In this document: positions 6,777 to 16,701 of the stretch, piece by piece
How positions within the stretch are numbered: position 1 is the first letter of the stretch
Layout of the letters: each line of letters starts with the position of its first letter
Assembly (NCBI GenBank): GCA_017882455.1
Contig: JADGPL010000010.1
Span: 49,376-113,375, forward strand
Direction: 5' to 3'
Source of the DNA: Solirubrobacteraceae bacterium
Lineage (GTDB): Bacteria; Actinomycetota; Thermoleophilia; Solirubrobacterales; Solirubrobacteraceae
Length of the DNA: 64,000 nucleotides
The notes under the pieces: model-generated
Told to the model about the DNA's origin: nothing
The model's database searches: none
What the model saw: the letters and a program-made list of their open reading frames with translations, nothing else
Made by a program: the position numbers and the translations under genes

Positions 6777-9110
6777 TTGGCCCTCGACCGTAGAACCGAG
6801 CCGTGGAGCGCGCTGCTCGATGCAGGGTCCGAGGACGGCCGACTCGTGCGGGAGGCGCGCGAAGGGCCGGGGAGAGCACGCCTCTCCGACATCCCACAGA
6901 CGCTGCATCCCGAAGTCGCCGCGGCGCTCGAGCAAATGGGCATCGAGCGTCTCTACACCCATCAGGCCCAGGCGCTCCAGGCCGCGAGCGAGGGCCCCAC
7001 GATCGTCACCACCGGCACGGCGTCGGGCAAGTCCATGTGCTTCAACCTGCCGACCCTGCACGTGCTCTGCGAACAGACCCGCGCCCGCGCCCTCTATCTG
7101 TATCCGACCAAGGCCCTCGCCCAGGACCAGGCGCGCGCGCTGACGGCCTTCGGGCTGACCAGGCGCGTGCGCCCGGCGATCTACGACGGCGACACGCCGC
7201 GGGAGGCCCGGGCCCAGATCAGAAAGAGCGCGAACGTCGTGCTCACCAACCCCGACATGCTGCACGTGGGAATCCTCCCCAACCACGGGGCATGGGCCGA
7301 GCTCTTCTCCAACCTGGCGGTGGTGGTCATCGACGAGGCCCACGTGTACCGCGGCGTGTTCGGCTCGCACGTGGCCAACGTGCTGCGCCGGCTGCGCCGG
7401 ATCGCGGCCGCCTACGGGACCGAGCCCCTCTTCCTCCTGACCTCGGCGACGATCGCCAACCCACTCGAGTTGGCCGAGCGCCTCACGGGCCTGGAGGACG
7501 TGCGCCTGATCGACGAGGACGGCTCGCCCGCTCCCCAGCGCAGGATGGCGGTGTGGAACCCGCCGCTGACCGACGAGCGCCTCGGAGCGCGCCGCTCGGC
7601 GCTCGGCGAGGCGGGCGAGCTGCTCGCGCGGCTGGTGCGCGACGGCGCGCGCGCCATCTGCTTCATGAAGTCGCGCAAGGGCGTGGAGGTGCTGGCGCGC
7701 CTGGTCAAGCAGGAGCTGGCGGACACCGATCCGGAGCTGGCCGAGCTCGTGGTTCCCTACCGCGCCGGCTACACCCCCCAGCAGCGGCGCGAGCTCGAGG
7801 GGCGCCTCACCCGCGGGGAGCTGCGGGCGGTGATCACGACGGACGCCCTGGAGCTCGGGATCGACATCGGCGAGCTGGACGCCGCGGTGGTCGTCACCTT
7901 CCCTGGCACGGTCGCCTCGCTGCGCCAGATGTGGGGTCGCGCAGGAAGGCGCGGGCGAGGCCTCGCGCTGTACGTGGCGGGAGAGGACGCGCTCGATCAG
8001 TTCTTCTGCCGCCACCCCGAAGAGTTCCTGGAAAGGCCCGTCGAGGCGGCGATCCTCGATCACGAGAGCGCCCTGATCTACCGCGCGCACCTGCTGTGCG
8101 CAGCCCACGAGGGCCCGCTGGACGGTGCGGACGCGGAGTTCCTCGGCCCGCGCTGGGAGACTCACGCGGAGCAGCTGGTGAGCGCGGGCGCGCTGCGCCG
8201 CCGCGGCGGCGCGGCGATCTCGGCGGGCGCCTACGTACCGCGCGAGGGAGGCGGCTACCCCGCCGCGGAGGTCTCGCTGCGCTCGGCCTCGGCTGAGAGC
8301 TTTGCGATCGTGGATGTCTCCTCGGGCGAGCTGCTCGGCTCGACGGAGGCCGCGCGCGCCCATTCGACCGTCCACGAGGGTGCGGTGTACATGCACCTGG
8401 GACGCTCCTACGAGGTGCGCGAACTCGACCTCGAGCGCCGCCGCGCACTGGTGGCGCCGTTCGACGGCGACTGGTACACGCAGCCGAAGACCCAAACGGA
8501 CACCGAGATCGTGCGCCTGCTCGACCGTCGGGAGACGCTCGGGGTGAGCCTCTCCTTCGGCGAGGTCAGCGTGACGGACACCGTCCTGGCCTATCAGCGC
8601 AGGCGCCTCTCAGACCACGCCCAGGTGGACATCGTGGCGCTCGATCTTCCCGCGACGAGCTTTGCCACCCAGGCGCTGTGGTTCGAGCTCGACGCCGAGG
8701 AGCTCGCCGCGAGCGAGACGGTGCCGCTGGAGACGCTGCTGGGCGCCCTGCACGCCACCGAGCACGCCCAGATCGCGGTCCTCCCGTTGATCGCCATGTG
8801 CGACCGCTGGGACATCGGCGGGCTGTCCACCAACTACCACCCGCAGACCGGCAGGGCGACGATCTTCATCTACGACGGCCACCCCGGCGGGATCGGGATA
8901 ACGCGCACCGCATTCTCGCGTTTCGAGGAGCTCTGCCGGGACGCCCACCGCCTGATCGCCGAGTGCCCCTGCGCGAGCGGCTGCCCCTCCTGCGTGCAGT
9001 CCCCCAAGTGCGGCAACCTCAACGAGCCCCTGTCGAAGCCCGGGGCGCTGGCGCTGCTCGCGCTGCTGCTCCAGGGCGCCGGCGAGCCCACCGTCCTCGC
9101 GCCGCTCTGA
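6777..9110 (+). CDS. MrfA/YprA-like DEAD/DEAH superfamily 2 helicase with C-terminal Cys4 MZB domain
   Basis: About 777 residues. RLYTHQAQAL is the Q-like motif, TGTASGKS motif I, VVIDEAHVYRGVFG motif II (DEAH), LTSATIANP motif III. Motifs ITTDALELGIDIGELD and QMWGRAGRRG mark the second RecA domain. The C-terminus has CPCASGCPSCVQSPKCGN, the four-cysteine zinc site of the MrfA/DUF1998-MZB family, linked in Bacillus to repair of mitomycin damage. The start is uncertain: TTG 6777 gives the usual N-terminal length, and GTG 6846 is the alternative. Longer upstream frames would overlap gpgS and are rejected. Confidence 0.9.
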   Translation: MALDRRTEPWSALLDAGSEDGRLVREAREGPGRARLSDIPQTLHPEVAAALEQMGIERLYTHQAQALQAASEGPTIVTTGTASGKSMCFNLPTLHVLCEQTRARALYLYPTKALAQDQARALTAFGLTRRVRPAIYDGDTPREARAQIRKSANVVLTNPDMLHVGILPNHGAWAELFSNLAVVVIDEAHVYRGVFGSHVANVLRRLRRIAAAYGTEPLFLLTSATIANPLELAERLTGLEDVRLIDEDGSPAPQRRMAVWNPPLTDERLGARRSALGEAGELLARLVRDGARAICFMKSRKGVEVLARLVKQELADTDPELAELVVPYRAGYTPQQRRELEGRLTRGELRAVITTDALELGIDIGELDAAVVVTFPGTVASLRQMWGRAGRRGRGLALYVAGEDALDQFFCRHPEEFLERPVEAAILDHESALIYRAHLLCAAHEGPLDGADAEFLGPRWETHAEQLVSAGALRRRGGAAISAGAYVPREGGGYPAAEVSLRSASAESFAIVDVSSGELLGSTEAARAHSTVHEGAVYMHLGRSYEVRELDLERRRALVAPFDGDWYTQPKTQTDTEIVRLLDRRETLGVSLSFGEVSVTDTVLAYQRRRLSDHAQVDIVALDLPATSFATQALWFELDAEELAASETVPLETLLGALHATEHAQIAVLPLIAMCDRWDIGGLSTNYHPQTGRATIFIYDGHPGGIGITRTAFSRFEELCRDAHRLIAECPCASGCPSCVQSPKCGNLNEPLSKPGALALLALLLQGAGEPTVLAPL

Positions 9111-9167
9111 TCGCGATTCCGTCTTGTTGAAGTAGAGAGCTGACCGGGCCGTCACAATGACCGCCGC

Positions 9168-11075
9168 GTGACCAAGACGATGAACGCCTTCAAGAAGCCG
9201 ATGTTTGCGCTTGCGCTCATGTGCGCGGCACTTGCCGCGACGGTGGCCGGCGCCCAGGCGCCGCCCGCGCACCGCGCCGCCGTGGCCGAAGCGCCACGCT
9301 CGCAGTCGCCGATCTTCGGTGGTCCCGACGGGCGCACGGCGCTGGCGCACTGGACGCTGCGCACGGATCCGAGCGACCGGGGCGCCTCGCTCGGCTGGCA
9401 GCGCGGCGGCTTCGGCGGAGCCTCGGTGAGCGTCCCCAATGACGTCGATCCAAGCTCCTACAGCGGCAGCGCGGGCGTCCGCAACTACGAAGGCTCGGTG
9501 GCCTGGTACCGCACGAGCTTCACCGCCGGCCAGGCAGGCGTTTACGCGCTCGACTTCCAATCGGCCAACTTCCAGGCCACGGTCTGGGTCGATGGCCGCC
9601 CGCTTGGCTCGCACAAGGGCTCCTACCTGCCGTTCGAGATGCGCGCCAAGCTTGCGGCGGGCTCGCACACGGTCGTGGTCCGCATCGACTGGAGCCACCC
9701 CTCGGAACAGTCCAGCAACGGCTTTCACCGCACGTGGTTCAACTGGGGCGGGCTCAACGGCGAGGTCGAAGTGCGTCCGATCGGGCAGAGCGAGCTGTCG
9801 AGCCCGACCGTCCAGACGACACTCGCCTCGAGCGCCTCCGGCGCAGCGGCCACGGTCAAGGTGAGCGTGCTGGTGCACGACTACGGCGCGGCCCGCACGA
9901 TCGCCCCCGAAGGCTCGCTCGCTCGCGGCGCCCAGACGGTCCCGTTGGCCTTCGCGCCCGTGCAGCTCGCGCACGGCCAGTCGGTCACCGTCAACTCGAC
10001 CGCGACGGTTCCGGAAGCCGCGCTGTGGTCGCCGGCCAGCCCCAGCCTCTACCGGCTGAACCTGGCCGTTGGCGCCGAGAGCAGCTACACCGCCCGGGTC
10101 GGGCTGCGCCAGTTGAGCTGGCACGGCGGGCGGCTGTATCTGAACGGGACGCTCCTGCGCCTCCACGGCGCGACCCTCCAGGAGGACGCGCGCGGGCACG
10201 GCGATGCGCTCACGTCCTCTGACATGGACGCGATCGTCGGCGAGCTCAAGGCCGTCGGCGCCAACGCCGCCCGCGCCCAGCACCCGCTCGATCCAGCGCT
10301 GCTGGAACGCCTCGACGCCGCCGGCATCCTGGTGTGGCAGGGCATCGGTCCCGTGGAAGGGGCGGGCAACTGGTATTCGAGCACCCCACAGCTGCTCGCA
10401 GGCGCCGAGCAGCAGGCGCGCACAGCGGTGCTGGCCGGCGAGCTGCACCCCTCGATCTTCGCGTGGAACCTCGTGGACGAGGTCGCGGGCAACGGGCGCG
10501 ACGCCGCCGAGGTCGGCTACGTGCGCACGATGGCGCGCTGGCTGCACACGCACGACCCGACGCGGATGGTCGCAGTTGACGTGTGGGGCGATCACCCTCC
10601 CCAGCACGCCGGCGCGCTGTACTCCGAAGCGGACGCGGTCGCGGAGACGGACTATTCCGGCTGGTATGACTACCCGAACGACAGCCCGGCGCAGCTGGCG
10701 AGCGCGATGCGGGGGCGCCTCGGCGAGATGGAGCGCACGTTCGCCGGGAAGGTGCTCGTGGTCAGCGAGTTCGGAGCCGAATCCAACGGGCTGAACCCGC
10801 CTGGGAGCCCCGGCAGCTATGCCTACCAGGCGCGCCTGCTGGCCGAGCACATCGCCGTCTATGAGGCCGATCCCAAGCTCACCGCGATGCTGGTGTGGGT
10901 GCTTCGCGACTACCCCCTCACCCCGACCTTCGAGGGCGGCTCGATCCACAATGTGCTCCCGCAGGTGAGGCTGATCGAAGGGCTCAACCAGAAGGGGCTG
11001 TTCACATACGGCGGTCAGCCCAAGTCCGCGGCGGCGACCGTGGGCCGGATGTTCAAGTCCCTGCCACAGGGCTGA
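9168..11075 (+). CDS. Secreted glycoside hydrolase family 2 (beta-galactosidase/glucuronidase type)
   Basis: A 635-residue exported enzyme. The signal peptide spans about residues 1-29 (MFALALMCAALAATVAGAQA). A jelly-roll sugar-binding domain follows (GSVAWYRTSF, ANFQATVWVDG, GSYLPFEM), then an Ig-like domain and a TIM barrel. WNLVDEVAGNG carries the expected acid/base Glu and VVSEFGAES the nucleophile Glu. Substrate not predictable. Start GTG 9168; ATG 9180 would also keep the signal peptide. Its 3' end overlaps hypF by 23 nt in convergent orientation. Confidence 0.88.
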   Translation: MTKTMNAFKKPMFALALMCAALAATVAGAQAPPAHRAAVAEAPRSQSPIFGGPDGRTALAHWTLRTDPSDRGASLGWQRGGFGGASVSVPNDVDPSSYSGSAGVRNYEGSVAWYRTSFTAGQAGVYALDFQSANFQATVWVDGRPLGSHKGSYLPFEMRAKLAAGSHTVVVRIDWSHPSEQSSNGFHRTWFNWGGLNGEVEVRPIGQSELSSPTVQTTLASSASGAAATVKVSVLVHDYGAARTIAPEGSLARGAQTVPLAFAPVQLAHGQSVTVNSTATVPEAALWSPASPSLYRLNLAVGAESSYTARVGLRQLSWHGGRLYLNGTLLRLHGATLQEDARGHGDALTSSDMDAIVGELKAVGANAARAQHPLDPALLERLDAAGILVWQGIGPVEGAGNWYSSTPQLLAGAEQQARTAVLAGELHPSIFAWNLVDEVAGNGRDAAEVGYVRTMARWLHTHDPTRMVAVDVWGDHPPQHAGALYSEADAVAETDYSGWYDYPNDSPAQLASAMRGRLGEMERTFAGKVLVVSEFGAESNGLNPPGSPGSYAYQARLLAEHIAVYEADPKLTAMLVWVLRDYPLTPTFEGGSIHNVLPQVRLIEGLNQKGLFTYGGQPKSAAATVGRMFKSLPQG

Positions 11076-13407
11076 CGCCGCCCAGCGTGGCCGCCGCGAT
11101 CGCCGCCTGACCGTATGAGATCGCACCGTCGTTTGGCGGGAGGCGCTCGGGGGTGAGCACGCGCAGCCCCGCCGCCGCGAGGCCGGCGGCGACGCCCTCG
11201 AGCAGCAGGCGGTTCTGGAAGACGCCGCCAGCGAGGACGGCGAGCGACAGGCCGTGCTCGGCGGCGATCTCGGTGGCGGCACGAACGGTGGCCGTCGTGA
11301 GCCCGCGGTGGAAGCGGGCAGAGACCGTCGCCGGCGAGGCACCGCCGGCAAGGTCGTCGATCGCCGCCATGATCGTCGCCCGCGGGTCGAGCTGCCCGCC
11401 GTGCCAACCGATCTCATACGCGCCGTCCTCATCCGGGTCGGCGAGCGCCTCCAGCTCGATCGCCGCCTGGCCTTCGTAGCTCACCTCGGGGCGCAGGCCG
11501 CAGAGCGCGGCCACCGCGTCGAACAGCCGTCCCATGCTCGTTGTGAGCGGCGAGGCGATGCCCTCGGCGGCGATCCGGGCGACGGCTGCCCAGCGCTCGG
11601 ACTCGACGCGATCGGCGAGGCGGGCGGGGGGCGCGGGCACGCTCTGGCGGCTCGCGTCGGCCAGCCACGCACAGGCCATCCGCCACGGCTCGCGCACGGC
11701 GCGCTCGCCGCCCGGCAACGCGACCGGGCGCAGGTGTCCCGCGCGCTCGAAGCCCGTGAGGCCTCCCACCAGCAGCTCGCCACCCCACACGGTGGCGTCG
11801 CCTCCGTAGCCGCTGCCATCGTAGATCACGCCAACGGCCGGGCCCTGCTCGCCGTGCTCGCCGAGCACGGCGGCGAGATGGGCGTGGTGATGCTGCACCC
11901 CCAGGAGCTCCACCCCGGAACGCTCCAGGGCATAGGCGGTGGAGAGGTAGTCGGGGTGCAAATCGTGCACGAGCACCTCGGGGCAGACGGCGAACAGCGC
12001 TTCGAAGTGCTGCGCTCCCCCGCGGAAGGAGCGCAGGGTCTCCCAGTTGCGCAGATCGCCGATGTGGTGTGAGACCCACGCGCGCTCCCCGCGGGCCACG
12101 CAGAGGGTGCTCTTGAGCTCGGCGCCGCAGGCCAGCAGCGGCAGCGGTGTGGGCACTGGCAGGCCTACGCTCGCGGGCACGTATCCGCGGGAGCGCCGCA
12201 GCGGCAGCGTCGCCGGCCGCGCGCCCACGCGCACGACCCGCACGACCGAGTCGTCGGTGCGCATGTGGATCGGGCGATCGTGGACGAGCAGGGCGTCGGC
12301 GATCGGCCGCAGGCGCTCCACGGCCTCCTCGTCGAGGTGGGCGATGGGCTCGTCTGAGACGTTGCCGCTGGTCAGGACCAGCGCGCTCACGCCGAGCGCA
12401 CGGGCGTCGGCGAGCAGCAGGTGGTGCAGCGGCGTGTAGGGAAGCATCAGCCCGAGCTCGCCCACCCCGGGCGCCACCGAGGCAGCCACGTCCGCCCCGT
12501 CCCTGCGGGGGGCGAGGACGATGGGGCGCGCGGGCGAGACCAGCAGCTCGGCCTCCTCGGGGCCGACGAGCGCGAGCTCGTGGGCGACGGCGAGATCGGC
12601 GACCATCAGCGCGAGCGGACGATCCTCGCGCCGCTTGCGCGAGCGCAGCCTGCGCACGGCCTGCTCGGCGTCGGCGCGAACCGCCAGGTGATAGCCGCCG
12701 AGCCCCTTGACCGCCACGATCGCGCCGTCGCTCAGCATGCGCGCGGCCACCGCGATCGCGTCTCCGCCAGCGGCACCGGCGTCCTCCCCGCCCCCGGCGT
12801 CCTCCCCGTCCACGGCGAGCAGCCGTGCCCGCGGCCCACACTCCGGGCAGGCGTTGGGCTGGGCGTGGAAGCGCCTGTCGCGCGGATCCTCGTACTCGGT
12901 GAGGCAGGCCGGGCACATCGCGAAGGCGGCCATGGTCGTCAGCGGCCGGTCATAGGGCACGCCACGCACGATCGTGAAGCGTGGCCCGCAGTCGGTGCAG
13001 TTGATGAACGGGTAGCGGTGGCGCCTGTCGCCGGCGTCGAACAGCTCGGTCAGGCACGCGGGGCAGGCGGCGGCGTCGGCTGCCACGAGGGCGTCGGCCT
13101 CGCCCGCGCGAGCGCTCGCGGCGATCGCGAATCCGCGCTCTCCCTGCACCCGCCGCGGCGAGCTCAGGACACGCTCGACCCTCGCCATCGGCGGAGCGTC
13201 GGCTGCAAGGCGAGCGAGGAACGCCTCGATCGATTCATCCCCACCCTCGACCTCCAGCTCGACCCCGTGATCGTCATTGCGCACCCAGCCGGCGAGCTCG
13301 AGCTCGCCGGCGAGTCGATACACGTAGGGTCGAAAGCCGACGCCCTGCACGGTGCCGGTGATGCGAACGCTGACCCTGCGCATGGGCATGGGCGATGTGG
13401 CCGCCAT
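11053..13407 (-). CDS. hypF: Carbamoyltransferase HypF, [NiFe]-hydrogenase maturation
   Basis: Uses carbamoyl phosphate and ATP to carbamoylate the C-terminal Cys of HypE, the source of the cyanide ligands of the NiFe site. Domains in order: acylphosphatase (GTVQGVGFRPYVYRLA, residues about 17-33), two zinc-finger pairs (CPACLTEL, CTDCGPRF; CPACLTEY, CPECGPR), a YrdC-like domain (VAVKGLGGYHLAVRA), and the Kae1-like domain with QHHHAHLAAVLGEHG and YDGSGYGGD. Full length at 784 residues. ATG 13407 or 13383 may start it. Last gene of the hyp operon, 39 nt after hypB. Confidence 0.95.
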   Translation of the reverse strand: MAATSPMPMRRVSVRITGTVQGVGFRPYVYRLAGELELAGWVRNDDHGVELEVEGGDESIEAFLARLAADAPPMARVERVLSSPRRVQGERGFAIAASARAGEADALVAADAAACPACLTELFDAGDRRHRYPFINCTDCGPRFTIVRGVPYDRPLTTMAAFAMCPACLTEYEDPRDRRFHAQPNACPECGPRARLLAVDGEDAGGGEDAGAAGGDAIAVAARMLSDGAIVAVKGLGGYHLAVRADAEQAVRRLRSRKRREDRPLALMVADLAVAHELALVGPEEAELLVSPARPIVLAPRRDGADVAASVAPGVGELGLMLPYTPLHHLLLADARALGVSALVLTSGNVSDEPIAHLDEEAVERLRPIADALLVHDRPIHMRTDDSVVRVVRVGARPATLPLRRSRGYVPASVGLPVPTPLPLLACGAELKSTLCVARGERAWVSHHIGDLRNWETLRSFRGGAQHFEALFAVCPEVLVHDLHPDYLSTAYALERSGVELLGVQHHHAHLAAVLGEHGEQGPAVGVIYDGSGYGGDATVWGGELLVGGLTGFERAGHLRPVALPGGERAVREPWRMACAWLADASRQSVPAPPARLADRVESERWAAVARIAAEGIASPLTTSMGRLFDAVAALCGLRPEVSYEGQAAIELEALADPDEDGAYEIGWHGGQLDPRATIMAAIDDLAGGASPATVSARFHRGLTTATVRAATEIAAEHGLSLAVLAGGVFQNRLLLEGVAAGLAAAGLRVLTPERLPPNDGAISYGQAAIAAATLGGVSPVAGT

Positions 13408-13446
13408 CGCCCTAGGTGGGGCCGGCGAGGAGCGCCAGCGCGGGCA

Positions 13447-14124
13447 TCAGGCGGTTGCGGGCGAGCGCACCCGGCTCACCAGCCAGTCGCGAAAGCCATC
13501 CACCCCCTCGCCTGTGCGGGCGCTCGTGAGCAGGTGCTCGATGCCGGGATGCACCGTCTGCAGGTTGGCCAGGAGCTTGTCGAGGTCGGCGTCGACGTGG
13601 TCGAGCAGGTCGATCTTGTTGATGACCGCGAGCTCGCACGCGCGGAACATCAGCGGGTACTTCAACGGCTTGTCATCGCCCTCGGCCACCGAGCAGACCA
13701 TCGCCCTGGCGTCCTCGCCGACCCGGAACTCGGCCGGGCAGACGAGATTGCCGACGTTCTCGATGACCAGCAGGTCGATCTCCTCGAGCGGGATCGCCGC
13801 GAGCGAGGAGCGCACCATGTTGGCGTCGAGGTGGCACTCGCCGCCGAAGCCGTTGGCGGTGTTGAGCTGCACGACGGGGATATGCAGCGAGGTGAGGCGA
13901 TCGGCGTCGAGGGAGCCCTCGACGTCGCCCTCGAGCACCCCAACGCGCACATCGCCGGTGTCGGCGAGCGCCCGCTCCAGCAGCGCGGTCTTGCCGGCCC
14001 CGGGCGCGCTCATGAGGTTGACGACTCTCACCCCGGCGCGGTCGAAATCCTGGCGGTTGGCCCGAGCGATCGTGTTGTTGGCGTCGAGCACGTCCTCGAC
14101 GACTCTGACTTTGATCCGATGCAT
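13447..14124 (-). CDS. hypB: Hydrogenase nickel-insertion GTPase HypB
   Basis: GTP-dependent nickel delivery to the hydrogenase large subunit together with HypA. The 225-residue protein carries the SIMIBI GTPase motifs: P-loop SAPGAGKTALL, GDVEGSLDADR, LNTANGFGGECHLDA (metal-site Cys/His), IENVGNLVCPAEF and the NKIDLLDH specificity motif. It starts directly at MHRIKV, so it lacks both the CxxCGC nickel motif and the His-rich stretch found at the N-terminus of some HypB proteins. The gene begins 2 nt after hypA ends. Confidence 0.95.
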   Translation of the reverse strand: MHRIKVRVVEDVLDANNTIARANRQDFDRAGVRVVNLMSAPGAGKTALLERALADTGDVRVGVLEGDVEGSLDADRLTSLHIPVVQLNTANGFGGECHLDANMVRSSLAAIPLEEIDLLVIENVGNLVCPAEFRVGEDARAMVCSVAEGDDKPLKYPLMFRACELAVINKIDLLDHVDADLDKLLANLQTVHPGIEHLLTSARTGEGVDGFRDWLVSRVRSPATA

Positions 14125-14126
14125 GA

Positions 14127-14495
14127 TCAGGTGGAGCTCACTCTCGACTTCTCTAGCAGATCCTCCTCGAGCTCGAGCGCCTCGACCAGCAGCTCCTCGC
14201 CCGCGAGCACCTCTACGTCGAAGCTCCCGCATGCCCCGCAGCTGAGCGGGAAGCTCTCCATCACGCGCTCGGCCCCGCACTCCCGGCAGCGCCCGGCGGC
14301 GGGTACGTGCGTGATCGCCAGCTCGGCGCCGTCGAGCGCGGTGCCCTGCACGACCAGGGCGAAGGCGAACTGGAGCGAGTCCGGGACCACCTGGCGCAGG
14401 TGGCCCACCTGCACCTCCACGCGGAGCACACGCCTGCCCTCGGCGTGGCGGGTGGCGACATCGATGATCGCCTGGGCGATGGAGAGCTCGTGCAT
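14127..14495 (-). CDS. hypA: Hydrogenase nickel metallochaperone HypA
   Basis: A 122-residue protein starting MHELSIAQAII; the His2 amino terminus is the nickel site. The zinc domain has CRECG and CGACG pairs at about residues 71-90. An acidic tail (LELEEDLLE) follows. Works with HypB to load nickel. The ATG overlaps the hypE stop by 1 nt (TGATG), indicating coupled translation. Confidence 0.94.
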   Translation of the reverse strand: MHELSIAQAIIDVATRHAEGRRVLRVEVQVGHLRQVVPDSLQFAFALVVQGTALDGAELAITHVPAAGRCRECGAERVMESFPLSCGACGSFDVEVLAGEELLVEALELEEDLLEKSRVSST

Positions 14496-15586
14496 CAGCA
14501 GATCCTCGGCAGCGGGTCGCCGACGAGCTGGTCCATCACGCGCCTGCCCCCGAAGGCGGTCTCGACGAGCACCATCGCCGGCGGCTCGGTCCTGACCTCT
14601 CCGATCTCCGCCGCGTCCTCGCCCCCCGGAGCGGCCCTGAGCGCGGCGAGCGCCGCATCGGCTTGCTCGGGGGCGACGAAGGCCACGAACTTGCCCTCGT
14701 TGGCCACGTACATCGGATCGATGCCGAGGATCTCGGCGGCGCCGGCCACGGCGGGTGCGACCGGCACGGCGGCCTCGCGCACGACGATGGCCACACCAGA
14801 CGCGCGGGCCAGCTCGTTGAGAACCGACGCCACGCCGCCGCGGGTGGCGTCACGCAGGCAGCGAAGCCCGGGACCGGCGGCATCGAGCAGGCCGTCCACG
14901 GCCGGCCACAGGCAGCGGGTGTCGGACTCGATGTCAGCATCCAGCCCGAGCTCTCCGCGCGCGAGCATGATCGCGGTGCCGTGCTCGCCGATGCTGCCCG
15001 ACAGCAGGACGCGGTCGCCCGGGCGCAGGCGATCGGGGGCGAGGCTCGCGCGGGGATCGCGCTGGCCGAGCCCGGTGGTGCAGATGTACATGCCGTCGGC
15101 GTGACCACGTTCGACGACCTTGGTGTCCCCGGCGACGATCTGCACGCCGGCCTCGCAAGCGGCTGCGGCGATCGCCTCGACCTCGGCGCGCAGCGTCTCT
15201 GCGGGCAGGCCCTCCTCGAGCACGAGTGAGAGCGTCAGGGCGAGCGGCCGCGCGCCGGCCATGGCGAGGTCGTTGACGGTGCCGTTGACCGCCAGCTCGC
15301 CGATCGAGCCGCCGGGGAAGCGCAGCGGCTTGACCACGAAGGAGTCTGTGGTGAGCGCCAGCTCGAGCCCGTCGAGATGGACGGCGCCGGCATCGCCGAG
15401 CGCCTCGAGCGTTGCCGAGGCGAAGGCGGGGACGAACAGCCCCTCGATCAGCGAGCTCGTCGCCTTGCCGCCGGCGCCGTGGGACATGGTGATGTGCGCG
15501 TCTCGGAACTTGGCGCGCTTGGCGCGAGCGGTCTCGATGATCCCGAGGATCTTGGACTCGCGGTCGCCGGAGAGCAGCTCGGCCAT
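14495..15586 (-). CDS. hypE: Hydrogenase maturation protein HypE (thiocarbamate dehydratase)
   Basis: ATP-dependently dehydrates the carbamoyl group placed on its C-terminal Cys by HypF, giving thiocyanate for the Fe(CN)2CO centre. The 363 residues end in PRIC, the exact functional tail. MSHGAGGKATSSLIEGLF, DSFVVKPLRFPGGSIGELAVNGTVND-type PurM-fold motifs and DATRGGVASVLNELA are present. ATG 15586 lies in a TGATG overlap with hypD. Confidence 0.95.
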   Translation of the reverse strand: MAELLSGDRESKILGIIETARAKRAKFRDAHITMSHGAGGKATSSLIEGLFVPAFASATLEALGDAGAVHLDGLELALTTDSFVVKPLRFPGGSIGELAVNGTVNDLAMAGARPLALTLSLVLEEGLPAETLRAEVEAIAAAACEAGVQIVAGDTKVVERGHADGMYICTTGLGQRDPRASLAPDRLRPGDRVLLSGSIGEHGTAIMLARGELGLDADIESDTRCLWPAVDGLLDAAGPGLRCLRDATRGGVASVLNELARASGVAIVVREAAVPVAPAVAGAAEILGIDPMYVANEGKFVAFVAPEQADAALAALRAAPGGEDAAEIGEVRTEPPAMVLVETAFGGRRVMDQLVGDPLPRIC

Positions 15587-16701
15587 CACAAGACCTCCCG
15601 CTCGCGGGCGAAGCGCCCGTAGTTGTAGTAGGCCGCGCAGGCGCCCTCGGAGGAGACCATGCATGTGCCGATCGGCCGCTCGGGCGTGCAGGCGGTGCCG
15701 AAGACCTTGCACTCCCACGGCTTGATGACCCCCCTGAGGACCTCGCCGCACTGACAGGCCTTCGGGTCCGCCACGCGCACGTCAGGAACCGCGAAGCGCT
15801 CCTCGGCGTCCCATTCGGCGTAGTCGTCGGAGAGACGCAGGGCGCTCTCGGAGATGAAGCCGAGCCCGCGCCACTCGAAGCGGTCTCGCAGGGTGAAGAC
15901 CTCGTCCATGATCTCCAGCGCCCGAGGGTTTCCCTCCCAGGGGACAACTCGCGCATACTGGTTCTCGACCTCTGCGCGAGCCTCGACGAGCTGGCGCAGG
16001 ACCATCAGCACGGACTGCAGGACGTCGAGCGGCTCGAAGCCAGAGATGGCGAGCGGCTTGCCGTATTGCTCGGGTATGAACTGGAACGGGCGGGCGCCGA
16101 TGACCGTCGCCACATGGCCCGGCCCGATGAAGCCGTCGAGACGCACCTCAGGCGACTCGAGCAGGGCGCGAAGCGGCGGCACGATCGTGACGTGCGAGCA
16201 GATCACCGAGAAGTTCCGAGCGCCTTCGGCCTTGGCCCGACGGAGCGTCAGCGCTGTGGAGGGCGCGGTGGTCTCGAAGCCGATTGCGAAGAAGACGATC
16301 TCACGATCGGGGTTCTCCTTGGCGATCCGCAGCGCGTCCAGCGGCGAGTAGACGATGCGCACGTCGGCGCCCTGCGCCTTGGCGTCGAGCAGCGTCTCGG
16401 TCGAGCCGGGGACGCGGAGCATGTCGCCGAAGCACGTAAAGATCACCCCGGGCTCGTGGGCGAGGGCAATGCCGTCGTCGACGCGCCCCATCGGGATCAC
16501 GCACACGGGGCAGCCGGGACCGTGGACGAACTCCACGTTCGAGGGCAGCAGGTCGTCGACCCCATACTTGTAGATCGCGTGGGTGTGCCCGCCGCAGACC
16601 TCCATGATCTTGTAGTGGCGCTCCGGCTCGACGGTCGCGTGGATCTCCTCGGCCAGCGCCCGGCCGAGCTCGGCGTCGCGGAACTCGTCCACGAACCTCA
16701 C
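15586..16701 (-). CDS. hypD: Hydrogenase maturation iron-sulfur protein HypD
   Basis: Scaffold, with HypC, for assembly of Fe(CN)2CO. The 371-residue protein has EVCGGHTHAIYKYG, GPGCPVCVIP, TCFGDMLRVPG and IGFETTAPSTA. The Cys-rich C-terminus (CQCGEVLRG, WECKVFGTAC, CMVSSEGACAAYYNYGR) carries the 4Fe-4S cluster ligands. The start is GTG 16701, overlapping the HupF-like gene by GTGA; longer reading frames upstream are out-of-gene translation. Confidence 0.95.
   Translation of the reverse strand: MRFVDEFRDAELGRALAEEIHATVEPERHYKIMEVCGGHTHAIYKYGVDDLLPSNVEFVHGPGCPVCVIPMGRVDDGIALAHEPGVIFTCFGDMLRVPGSTETLLDAKAQGADVRIVYSPLDALRIAKENPDREIVFFAIGFETTAPSTALTLRRAKAEGARNFSVICSHVTIVPPLRALLESPEVRLDGFIGPGHVATVIGARPFQFIPEQYGKPLAISGFEPLDVLQSVLMVLRQLVEARAEVENQYARVVPWEGNPRALEIMDEVFTLRDRFEWRGLGFISESALRLSDDYAEWDAEERFAVPDVRVADPKACQCGEVLRGVIKPWECKVFGTACTPERPIGTCMVSSEGACAAYYNYGRFAREREVL

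Noticed and set aside
8610..11432. A 940-codon minus-strand open frame
   Set aside because: It lies opposite the helicase end, the GH2 gene and part of hypF; its translation is repetitive Arg/Gly/Ala without a domain.
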